Shown piece after piece: positions 9,341-16,828 of a stretch of 57,712 bases of DNA. The translations under genes were made by a program, and so were the position numbers. Source of the DNA: Planctomycetota bacterium (GTDB lineage: Bacteria; Planctomycetota; Phycisphaerae; Sedimentisphaerales; Anaerobacaceae). Positions within the stretch are counted from its first letter, which is position 1, and each line of letters starts with the position of its first letter. The DNA is taken from contig JADFJC010000011.1 in the NCBI GenBank assembly GCA_022566315.1, forward strand, positions 1 through 57,712. Reading direction: 5' to 3'. Below the pieces are notes generated by a model, which saw only the letters and a program-made list of their open reading frames with translations, was not told the DNA's origin and made no database searches.

Positions 9341-10210
9341 TCAATGAGTCATTGCGTAAAACACTATATTGATCCCCAGCGGGTATGCCTTCTTCTCTGA
9401 AAACTCACGAAAATACCATTCGTCCTCCCCCTCGCGTTCCCATCCGTCACCGAGGTCGGTGTTGTGACAGATAATAGACATCATCCGGCCTTTGTCGTCA
9501 TAGATGGCCTTGTAGTGTGGCGTGCTGGTATCGGAGCGGCGAGGTTCCCAGGTGATACCGTAAGAGCGCCCTTGCAGAGCAGCGCCGATGCTGGGAATCT
9601 GCGGCTTTTCCTTGAGGTCAAATACGGCATGGAAGATCGGGTGGCTTAGCGGAAGCTCGACCGGTTCGCGATTGGGAAACACCCGCTTGATCTCACGGTA
9701 GAAGTTATACCACTCATCTTCACCCCAAAAATCATCGACCATCAGAAACCCACCGTTCAGCAGGTAGCGACGGAGAATCTTGACCTCTTCTTCGCTGAAG
9801 ACCAGCCGGCCTGGCTCTACGATGTAGATGAAGGGATAGTCGAAGAGTTTCGGGTCCGTTAGTTCGAGTACCACCCCGTCAGGATTAACTTCCATCGAAG
9901 TCAATTGGTGAAGGCGGAAGGAGAAGTTCAAATCGCTGTCGGGGTAGTCCGTTGCCCAGCTGCCGCCACTAAAGCCGCGACCGTAACCCCGACCATACCT
10001 GCCTCCATATCCGCCTCCGCCGTATCCGGACGAATACCGGATTCGCACGAATGTGAAGACATCATGTGAAAACTCCTTGTCAGGCTCCCAATCGGGCACA
10101 CCTCTTCTTCGGTTGGAATATCGTCGACTGGAATATCTCTGTGCGAACACCATGCTTACTCCAACACATGCCACCACGAGTAGAATAATGAACCACTTTG
10201 TTTTTGTCAT
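9341..10210 (-). CDS. Exported DUF4159 domain protein
   Basis: 289 residues. The ATG overlaps the stop of the TPR gene (ATGA), and the MoxR gene starts seven bases after its stop. A signal peptide or anchor spans residues 5-23 (FIILLVVACVGVSMVFA). A Gly/Tyr/Arg-rich linker (SSGYGGGGYGGRYGRGYGRG) precedes the DUF4159 core, with DSDLNFSFRLHQLTSMEVNP, FIYIVEPGRLVFSEEEVKIL, RRYLLNGGFLMVDDFWGE and the terminal YPLGINIVFYAMTH. The fold is a class I glutamine amidotransferase-like domain without an obvious catalytic Cys. The protein at 54048-55679 carries two such domains and ends almost identically (LGLNIITYVMTH). It probably binds other envelope parts of the MoxR system; no enzymatic function can be assigned. 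Confidence 0.88.
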   Translation of the reverse strand: MTKTKWFIILLVVACVGVSMVFAQRYSSRRYSNRRRGVPDWEPDKEFSHDVFTFVRIRYSSGYGGGGYGGRYGRGYGRGFSGGSWATDYPDSDLNFSFRLHQLTSMEVNPDGVVLELTDPKLFDYPFIYIVEPGRLVFSEEEVKILRRYLLNGGFLMVDDFWGEDEWYNFYREIKRVFPNREPVELPLSHPIFHAVFDLKEKPQIPSIGAALQGRSYGITWEPRRSDTSTPHYKAIYDDKGRMMSIICHNTDLGDGWEREGEDEWYFREFSEKKAYPLGINIVFYAMTH

Positions 10211-12921
10211 GGTACATTCTCCTGAACTATTTGTAGCTCACTTTGTTCGTTCAATGTGGACTTGTATTCCGATTTGTCGGGCTGGGAGTCTTTGATTAAT
10301 TTCAACAATAGACGATGTGCCTGGCGAAAACGTGGTGCATCCGCCAGGGCTTCGAGTACATATCGCTTTGCAGTAGCAGGGTCCCGATCCGCAAACAACC
10401 GCGCCAGGCGGTAGTTGACATCTGCCGGGTCTGCGGGATCCAACAAAAGCAGACGCCGATACGATTCAATAGCCTGGTCGTTTTGGCCGAGTTCTTCGTT
10501 GGCCCGGCCCATGCGCCAATGAACAGCCCCTAACATGGGATAGACCGCGAGATACTTGTTTCCGTTGTCAAAGACCTCACGCCAGTTCTTCTGCTCCATA
10601 GCGATTTCCATGAGACGTATGTAGGCCTTCGCCGCGTTGGCTGAGATAGTGACTAAATTGTTGAGCACTCGGCGTTCCTGTTCGGTCTCGGCGAGTTTGC
10701 GATGTACCCGGGCAAGGAGACCATAAGCGTTGCCCTCGCCGGTATAGCTCGGGTAAATGGAGAGCAGCTTCTTGAGCGGCGTCTTGGCCTGTTCCCACTT
10801 TTCGTCGGCTAAAAGATGGCTGGCTTGCAGCCTCAGTGCCCAAAAGCTGTTGGGATGATTGGTCAGCCATTTGGCTAATGCCTCTGAGTCAGCAGGATCG
10901 ACTTGTCCGTTTTCGGGCTGGGCCCACTCAACATTCTGAGCCAGACCCTCGGCCCGCTTTCGAGCAAAGGCCTCAAATTGTTTTTCGATCTTCTCGATCG
11001 GAGCCGCCCGCTTGGAGATAACACTGTTAATCTCTTCGCCTTTAGCCAGGTCCGTGAGGATGGTCTTGAGAGTCTCATGGCCGAACCGCTCAATGAGAAA
11101 CTCCACCACAAGCGACGACTCGTAGTAGGCAAACTGCAAGTGCATTGGTGTAGGTGGACTCAAAAATGCACTGCTTAGCTTGCTAATCGGTGTTAATTCC
11201 CCTCCAAGGATCATTTTGCGATACTGCGGGTTCATGTGTTGGCCCCAGGCGGGATTATGCTGCATTTCTTCGTACACAGAAATCCCTTCACTGAGCCATC
11301 GCGGCATTTTGTTGCGCGTCAGATTAAGTGTGACCACATGACAAAACTCGTGCCACAAGACTGATTCCCAGTTGACTGCTCTCGAGGCCCTGGGACTGTT
11401 GGCAGTGATCAAATTACCAAAACACACCCCGAGGAACCCGTCCCCGCCTGGCATGCCGAACGTGCGCACAGCGAAATCCTGCTGATTAGGGAACAACTCC
11501 AATGTAACGGGTTTATCCAATTCGTGGCCGTATTTTGGGCAAAGCTCCGACTCGGCCTGCTGCAGCAACTTCAAAACCCTCTCACCATACACCGCCGCTT
11601 CGAGCTCGTCCATTCGAATGATAAACTTATCTGCGGTCAGCGTTTTGAATTTGGACATGTTGTCGCGCAGATTGACAAGGTTGTAGGCCATGACATTGTA
11701 CTGGTCCGCTTTATAAACCTCTTCGGCCAGGGTCCAGCCTTCGGGTCCGCCACCTAATCGAAGCAGGTCCTGGGCCAACTGGATCTTCGCCGGCAGATAA
11801 TCCTTATCGAACTGCATCGCCTGACGCTGATAAGCAGCGCCTTCAGTAAACCGATAATTCTGCGACAGCTTTCTTCCGATTAGATAGTCCACCCGAGGAT
11901 TAGTCGGCCAAAACTTCAGTGCATTAGTGCGGCAGGTATTGACCGCATTAGGCTCATTACCCAGATGAGCTAAAACACAACGGTATGCCCAGACCTCTGA
12001 GTGCCACGGATTGACAGCAGCAGCCCGGTCAAGCAGCTTGCCCGCCCCGGCATAGTCTTCGCAATCGATTTGGTGTTCGGCCAGCAGCAATAAGGCGGGC
12101 ACATGATTGGGATTCACATAAAGGGCCGCATCTAATGATTTGACCATTAAATTACGGTCACTATGGTAAAATGCCCTGGCCAATCCGCAGTGCATGTCCG
12201 GGTCGTCACCGAACCGTTCGAGAGCTTTACGATACTGATTAGCAGCTAACTCGTAGTCTTGCTTGTTTATCGCAAGTGCTCCGGCTGCAAGATAAGCTTC
12301 CCGGCAATTCGGGTCAATCCTCATGGCCCGGTTAAAAAGTTGTTCCAGAATAATCCGAGGTTCGGATTCAAGCAGCAGCAGTGCCTCTCCCAGGGCCACC
12401 ATGTCCGGAGGATCCCAGTATTCAATTTTGAACCAGCGGCCGTACCGGTAGATTTTCGCTAACATTTCAGAAGCATAGTCGGCCTGGCCGCAGTATAGAT
12501 TGGCTGTATGCCCGAGTTTTAGCAAGCGAATACTCACTGTATAACGCAGCAGGGCCGTGTCAATTTCCTTGGCGGCCTGTTCATATCGGCCCAGTGCCAT
12601 AAGCGACTCGGCCATCAGAATCCACCACTGTCTCTTGCTCCTGTACGTTTCTTTTTCGATGGCTTTTTGGGCCAACTCAATGCATTGTGTATATTGGCCT
12701 CTCTTGAATTGCTCGCGGGCCGTGTCACCCGCCAACGGCGGGTTTTGAACGGAACCCAGCGCTGCCCCGCCAACGGCGGGTTTTGATTGGAACCCAGCGC
12801 TGCTGGGGTCTTCGGCTCGTGTCCGCCCCTGGGCGGAGAGCGACCCAAACATAACTGCGATGCAGGCCGCCGTCAAAACCGAACGGCTATGGTGCAATAT
12901 GTAACTGAATAAAAAAGCCAT
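10207..12921 (-). CDS. Exported TPR protein with HEFCH zinc-metallopeptidase domain
   Basis: About 904 residues from ATG 12921; a TTG five codons upstream (12936) is an alternative start. A signal peptide (SVLTAACIAVMFGSLSAQG) is followed by a repeat-derived insert (see 12728-12808), then many TPR units (about residues 70-430, for example AYLAAGALAINKQDYELAAN). Next is a peptidase-MA-like gluzincin domain with LWHEFCHVVTLNL near residue 523 and RWLSEGISVYEE, which supplies HExxH plus the third Glu ligand. C-terminal TPRs follow (LGAVHWRMGRANEELGQNDQ). It heads the MoxR operon, overlapping DUF4159 by four bases. Inference: a periplasmic protease or scaffold working with the VWA proteins. The substrate is unknown. 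Confidence 0.88.
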   Translation of the reverse strand: MAFLFSYILHHSRSVLTAACIAVMFGSLSAQGRTRAEDPSSAGFQSKPAVGGAALGSVQNPPLAGDTAREQFKRGQYTQCIELAQKAIEKETYRSKRQWWILMAESLMALGRYEQAAKEIDTALLRYTVSIRLLKLGHTANLYCGQADYASEMLAKIYRYGRWFKIEYWDPPDMVALGEALLLLESEPRIILEQLFNRAMRIDPNCREAYLAAGALAINKQDYELAANQYRKALERFGDDPDMHCGLARAFYHSDRNLMVKSLDAALYVNPNHVPALLLLAEHQIDCEDYAGAGKLLDRAAAVNPWHSEVWAYRCVLAHLGNEPNAVNTCRTNALKFWPTNPRVDYLIGRKLSQNYRFTEGAAYQRQAMQFDKDYLPAKIQLAQDLLRLGGGPEGWTLAEEVYKADQYNVMAYNLVNLRDNMSKFKTLTADKFIIRMDELEAAVYGERVLKLLQQAESELCPKYGHELDKPVTLELFPNQQDFAVRTFGMPGGDGFLGVCFGNLITANSPRASRAVNWESVLWHEFCHVVTLNLTRNKMPRWLSEGISVYEEMQHNPAWGQHMNPQYRKMILGGELTPISKLSSAFLSPPTPMHLQFAYYESSLVVEFLIERFGHETLKTILTDLAKGEEINSVISKRAAPIEKIEKQFEAFARKRAEGLAQNVEWAQPENGQVDPADSEALAKWLTNHPNSFWALRLQASHLLADEKWEQAKTPLKKLLSIYPSYTGEGNAYGLLARVHRKLAETEQERRVLNNLVTISANAAKAYIRLMEIAMEQKNWREVFDNGNKYLAVYPMLGAVHWRMGRANEELGQNDQAIESYRRLLLLDPADPADVNYRLARLFADRDPATAKRYVLEALADAPRFRQAHRLLLKLIKDSQPDKSEYKSTLNEQSELQIVQENVP
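12728..12808. repeat. Double-hairpin repeat H1, two tandem units inside a CDS
   Basis: The pattern is CCCGCCAACGGCGGG, a 12-base spacer TTTTGAACGGAA, then CCCAGCGCTG, directly followed by a second unit CCCGCCAACGGCGGG, spacer TTTTGATTGGAA and CCCAGCGCTGCTGGG. Both palindromes can form stem-loops. The element lies in frame within the N-terminal region of the TPR/peptidase protein, encoding roughly residues 38-65 (SSAGFQSKPAVGG, then SVQNPPLAG). Related copies are at 24754-24795 and, inverted, 54228-54267. Confidence 0.9.
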
Positions 12922-12936
12922 ATTACATTTGCCCAA

Positions 12937-13142
12937 CTTGCTGTAGATATAAGCCTCTCACCTTACAACCTACATGAACCACGATTATGCGCCCGTTGCC
13001 ATCGTCGTAAAAACGAGCTTGCTAACTTTACACGCTTATTTTAACTATTAAAGACGGTTAAGTCAACTTAATATGCCGCGTTTGGTAACTACGGTTTTTT
13101 GCAAGTTCTCGTCGGGGCAAAACCCGTCTCAGCCCGGCGATG
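12937..13142. other. Upstream region of the MoxR operon
   Basis: No gene is visible. Any promoter of the minus-strand operon should lie here, but no box pair stands out. The region ends at the copied fragment of the TPR gene. Confidence 0.4.
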
Positions 13143-13195
13143 CTCGTCCATTCGAATGATAAATCTATCTGCGGTCAGCGTTTTGAATTTGGACA
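13143..13195 (-). pseudogene. 53-bp duplicated fragment of the TPR/peptidase gene
   Basis: Bases 13143-13195 match 11605-11657 inside the TPR gene at all but two or three positions, in the same orientation (shared core CTCGTCCATTCGAATGATAA, then GGTCAGCGTTTTGAATTTGG). In the parent gene this encodes part of the segment around SKFKTLTADKFIIRMDELEA. Here nothing else of the gene is recognisable, so it is a copied fragment or the remnant of a lost tandem paralogue. Confidence 0.8.
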
Positions 13196-13311
13196 ATTAT
13201 ACTTGCCGTTCTGTATTTGTGCAAGTATTTATGGACGCCCCGCCCAAGAGCTGCTATTCGGCGCAGGACAGTGGATATCTCCCTTATGTGTTCAAGGGCA
13301 TTGTTCTTGCT

Positions 13312-13514
13312 TCAGCTAAGAAACAGCAATACATATTCGACGAGTTTTTGTGTCCGCACACCGAAGTGCGGTTCCGTCTCGAAATGCGAATAGTAATAAC
13401 GGTAATACATCGACTTTCGCCAATCAGCGGGTGTTTTGCCCTCGAGAAGCGGGGCAAAGCTGATGATAATGCACCAACACCAAGAATTCGTAAAAACTCA
13501 CGTCTGCTATACAT
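13312..13514 (-). pseudogene. Collapsed sulfatase gene: Tat signal joined out of frame to sulfatase C-terminus
   Basis: ATG 13514 has AGGAGG nine bases upstream and starts a Tat leader (SRREFLRILGVGALSSALPR). About 25 codons later, near 13445, the leader's own frame stops looking like a protein family. The neighbouring frame reads LLEGKTPADWRKSMYYRYY and then HFGVRTQKLVEY, the classic C-terminal signature of type I sulfatases, and stops at 13312. The body of the enzyme, including the Cys/Ser formylglycine site, is absent. The junction sequence is shared by leader and C-terminal fragment, which suggests deletion through microhomology. Seen: two frames and a stop. Known: sulfatase motif. Inferred: a former exported sulfatase. 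Confidence 0.75.
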
Positions 13515-13565
13515 AATCAATATCCTCCTGAAACAATAACTATAACCGAGCGCGGCTCAGTGCAT

Positions 13566-13594
13566 TTCTGGTTGGCTGGTGGGAATGGTCCGGG
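13566..13594. repeat. Partial copy of repeat R3
   Basis: The stretch beginning TTCTGGTTGGCTGGTGGGAA matches, with two or three differences, the end of repeat R3 copy C read on its minus strand (43406-43430). No other part of R3 is present. Confidence 0.5.
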
Positions 13595-13615
13595 AGTTTT
13601 GCCGGCAGAACATCC

Positions 13616-14349
13616 TTAATTCCCTTCAACAGTTGATTCTGATTGCCATTTCTCATGTTCCTTCAGACAATCCTGCGCACTAACGAATCGTTTCCAGACC
13701 AGGCGCCCTTTGAACCCGTATTCTCGATCTTCTTCTACCTTGTTGATGACGTACTGGAAATCCCATGCCGGACGTGGATGTCTTGGCACTTTGAATTTGA
13801 AAAGGCTGAACCGAATCTGGTCGTTTTGTGAAAAGGTCTTATTGAACATGAGGATAAAGACCATACCTCGCTCTGCTCGCCCGTAATAAAACGGTTTAGT
13901 GAAACGTGAATAGTCATAGCTCCACGAGTTTAACCTGAACTGCATGTCCTTGTCGTATTCCAGAGCGGTAGCATTGGCATGACGGTATGTGCCTCCGCTG
14001 TTCCAGTCAGGATGACCTTTTGGAGCTTCCGCCGCAATCCATTTCTCTTCTCCCCCCGCATACTCGACTCCAGGAAAATTCAATGAGACTTCTTCCACAT
14101 CATTCATGTAGTTTGCGAAGAAAAAGATGGCGTACCTATCGCTCCTCGGGGGCTGGTCCCTTCGAGCGGATATCGTAGGTGTAGAAAAACTCTTCGTGTC
14201 GGATGTAGAAGCGCCCACCACAGATGTTCGGATGGGCATACCCGGTGCCTTGCCCGTTCCAGGGCGGTCATTAATATCGACATCAGCAGCTCAGTGATGA
14301 CGATGACTACGAAAAGCTCTATTAACATAAATCCTCTTCGTTCGTTCAT
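13616..14349 (-). pseudogene. Frameshifted gene remnant with prepilin-type leader
   Basis: ATG 14349 opens a type IV prepilin/type II secretion leader (RRGFMLIELFVVIVITELLM) of the kind widespread in planctomycetes. After about 33 residues the sequence changes frame and reads GYAHPNICGGRFYIRHEEFF and YTYDIRSKGPAPEER up to a TAG near 14139. The next frame continues RYAIFFFANYMNDVEEVSLN to the stop at 13616, ending LVWKRFVSAQDCLKEHEKW. Two frame changes, one near 14260 and one near 14137, are therefore needed to rebuild a protein. I do not recognise the C-terminal family; it is Trp/Tyr/Phe-rich and looks like a beta-sandwich. The leader and the C-terminal part may come from different genes. Confidence 0.65.
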
Positions 14350-14454
14350 GATGAAACTGCAATTTGATGACACGTAGACATCAAACGCCGAAGAATAAGT
14401 ATAAGCTTTTTTTGGCTGAGCATTGGAAGAAACAGCAAACCGCCGAACAGACAA

Positions 14455-16038
14455 TCAATTATCTGACTTAAGAACTACCAGGCTTGTGTCCATTTCAGCG
14501 ATAACCACCGGTGCACATTTGCCTGTCTGATTCCACGCCTGGTACAAACGTTTACCCCAATCGTCAGTCCTGTTTTCCTCAGCGAGAAACTTTAAATACT
14601 CCCATGAGACCGACTGGTATATCAGATTCACAATGATTCTCTCGCAGCCGGATGGTGGTTCCAGCTGCACATCATCCCAATACTGGCCGTCCACATACAC
14701 GGCGCCAACCGGCTCAGAAAGGTGCTCCTTAAAGAGACTGTTCTTGAAACCTTTCGGGGGTATGCGATTGTCCTTTGCTATAATATCATTGAGAACGAAA
14801 TGAAATGATTTGCCTGGTTTTTTGCCGAACTTCTTAGCCTGCGTTTTGCTTATTGCCGGAACACATTCGTAAACCCGTGTTTGTTCTGGGTCCAGCAGTG
14901 TGGGGGCCATAACCGACTTACCGAAAATGGTATCTTTCTTGGGGCCATACTTTCCTATTTCCTTCAACAGTGTTCCCGAAGAGTCGAAGAATTTGACGTT
15001 TACCCACATCCTGCGTCCTTCGGGGTACCCAGTTGGAAGTTTGTGGCCGGTCAGATTGGTTATCCGCAGTACTACCTTTCCTGGCTTGAGGGATACCAAA
15101 CTCAGCGATGCGGCCTTTTTGAGTTGTTCTAATGCTCGCTGTTTACCCATGTCCATAGCTTTTCGGTCCATATCTTTACCGTCCCATAACAGCCAGGTAA
15201 CATCTTGAGCCCAGATGGAGCCACCAACAGGACCATGCATAACAAAGTAATCACGATGCGGACTGCCGAACCTCGATGCCTGCCCTCCACCCTCAACCAA
15301 CTCGTAATGGCAGGACTGACAAGTTCCTTTACGTCCTTGTTTAGAGAAGTCACTTAGTACCCATTCACTGTAGGTTCTTTCAATATGACCAAAAGCATGT
15401 GGAGGCTGGGTCTTAACATCGCTGGCCTGGAGGGGATTCGAAACATTGTGGCATGTTGCACAGAGATTGCTGGATGCATGGTATTCAGACTTCTTTGTAT
15501 TATGAGACATAGCCCCTATTGTGTTACCGTAGGGCCCTCTAACCACGTTGGCAGGATCCGCAACCATCATGGCGTTGCCATAACCTGGAGGCACGTGTTG
15601 AATCAGCTTGCGGGCCTCAGATGAGAGTGGATCGATCAGGTGGTGGCAGAGATCACAACTTACCCCGTGCAGGTCCTCCCGGTTTAGTGCTGTACCATCG
15701 GCTGGCTTTGAACGGTCCTCCAGCCAGCCACGAGGGGCATGACAACGCAGACAGAATTCACCCACGCCCTCGATGTCCTGATTCGCAATTGTAAGCGCGG
15801 CTCTAAACACAGGGTCTCTCGCAGCCTGGGACATCATACTGCTTTGCCAGGAGAAGAACGGATCGGCTGAGCCATTCTCAGTTTGCGAGTGACACATTTT
15901 GCATTGTTGGACCTTGACAAATTCAATGCCCGACTCTTTTGGTTGCATGCCAGGCAAGAACACCTCCGCGTCGGTCTGCGTAACGAACATCAGAAAAATA
16001 CAAATGCCTGCAATTTTCGCTGAAACTAAGCGGTTCAT
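14455..16038 (-). CDS. Exported multihaem (five CxxCH) cytochrome c
   Basis: 527 residues; the ATG at 16038 has AAGGAG upstream. A signal peptide covers residues 1-24 (IAGICIFLMFVTQTDA). Five c-type haem motifs are seen: CKMCH (46-50), CLRCH (96-100), CDLCH (128-132), CATCH (193-197) and CQSCH (240-244). Extra histidines such as the second H of CDLCHH and H179 may serve as distal ligands. The C-terminal half (about 300-520) has no haem motif and is beta-rich (LKPGKVVLRITNLTGHKLPT, then GYPEGRRMWVNVKFFDSSG), as in multihaem proteins with a C-terminal Ig-like domain. It is divergently placed relative to the PPOX gene and on the same strand as the HzsA-related cytochrome. Likely a periplasmic electron carrier or oxidoreductase; the substrate cannot be told. 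Confidence 0.85.
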   Translation of the reverse strand: MNRLVSAKIAGICIFLMFVTQTDAEVFLPGMQPKESGIEFVKVQQCKMCHSQTENGSADPFFSWQSSMMSQAARDPVFRAALTIANQDIEGVGEFCLRCHAPRGWLEDRSKPADGTALNREDLHGVSCDLCHHLIDPLSSEARKLIQHVPPGYGNAMMVADPANVVRGPYGNTIGAMSHNTKKSEYHASSNLCATCHNVSNPLQASDVKTQPPHAFGHIERTYSEWVLSDFSKQGRKGTCQSCHYELVEGGGQASRFGSPHRDYFVMHGPVGGSIWAQDVTWLLWDGKDMDRKAMDMGKQRALEQLKKAASLSLVSLKPGKVVLRITNLTGHKLPTGYPEGRRMWVNVKFFDSSGTLLKEIGKYGPKKDTIFGKSVMAPTLLDPEQTRVYECVPAISKTQAKKFGKKPGKSFHFVLNDIIAKDNRIPPKGFKNSLFKEHLSEPVGAVYVDGQYWDDVQLEPPSGCERIIVNLIYQSVSWEYLKFLAEENRTDDWGKRLYQAWNQTGKCAPVVIAEMDTSLVVLKSDN

Positions 16039-16409
16039 AATCTATCTCCTTGTCCTATCAAGGCTGCCAATAAACACTAAAATAACAGAAAAGTAAATGG
16101 TTATGGAACGACCATTGCCGAACTCTTGCATATTAGGATACACGATTTGTTTTGTTGAGACAATAGCTTTAGAAGGTGTTTTGCTATATGCATATACTTA
16201 GCGTCATTCTTCACCATCACGTTATACAAACCCAGCCAAAGGTACTATAAACAAAGGTAGAGTAATGACAAGGTTATCTATTCTCCAACGCCACGAGCAC
16301 CATGACGGATGTTCCGTGAGATTCTACAAATAGACTGAACTGCCTTCTATTCATCACCGTATAGGAGATGTGATTAAGAAGACCAGCTAATTTCAGGGAG
16401 CGATTAGAT
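16039..16409. other. Divergent intergenic region, cytochrome / PPOX
   Basis: 371 bases between two divergently transcribed genes. AT-rich; promoters in both directions are expected, but I see no convincing box pair, repeat or hairpin. Confidence 0.4.
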
Positions 16410-16793
16410 ATGAATTTGTCCGATTATTTTGAAAATGTGCAAGGTTTAGGCATTTTGGCTACAGCTGATTCAGATGGAATGGTTGATCTTGCCATTTACG
16501 CTAAACCACACGTTATTGATGAAACTACCATCGTGTTTGTCATGCGGGAGCGCCTGACCCGCCAGAATCTCAAGTCCAATCCACACGCTGCTTACATGTT
16601 CGTGGAACAAGGCGAAGGATACACTGGCAAAAGGTTATATCTGACCAAAATCCGAGAGGAAACCAACACATCGCTCGTGGAAATGCTCAGAAGAAAACAG
16701 CCGGAGATCTGTGCCCCTTATGATGATTCAAATAAGTACCTTGTGCATTTCCAAGTAAACGATATTTGGCCGCTTGTGGGGGACAAAACATAG
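16410..16793 (+). CDS. Pyridoxamine 5'-phosphate oxidase-like (PPOX) FMN-binding protein
   Basis: 127 residues; the ATG has AGGGAG about ten bases upstream. The sequence has the split-barrel FMN-binding pattern: NVQGLGILATADSDGMVDLA, then TIVFVMRERLTRQNLKSNPH and AAYMFVEQGEGYTGKRLYL. It is a small single-domain member without a signal peptide, so a cytoplasmic flavin-binding reductase or oxidase is likely. It is not pyridoxamine phosphate oxidase itself, which is longer. It stands alone on the plus strand and converges on the HzsA-related gene with 35 bases between the stops. Confidence 0.85.
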   Translation: MNLSDYFENVQGLGILATADSDGMVDLAIYAKPHVIDETTIVFVMRERLTRQNLKSNPHAAYMFVEQGEGYTGKRLYLTKIREETNTSLVEMLRRKQPEICAPYDDSNKYLVHFQVNDIWPLVGDKT

Positions 16794-16828
16794 AAGGATG
16801 TCCTTGGCGGGGGGCAGAACAGAGCTGT

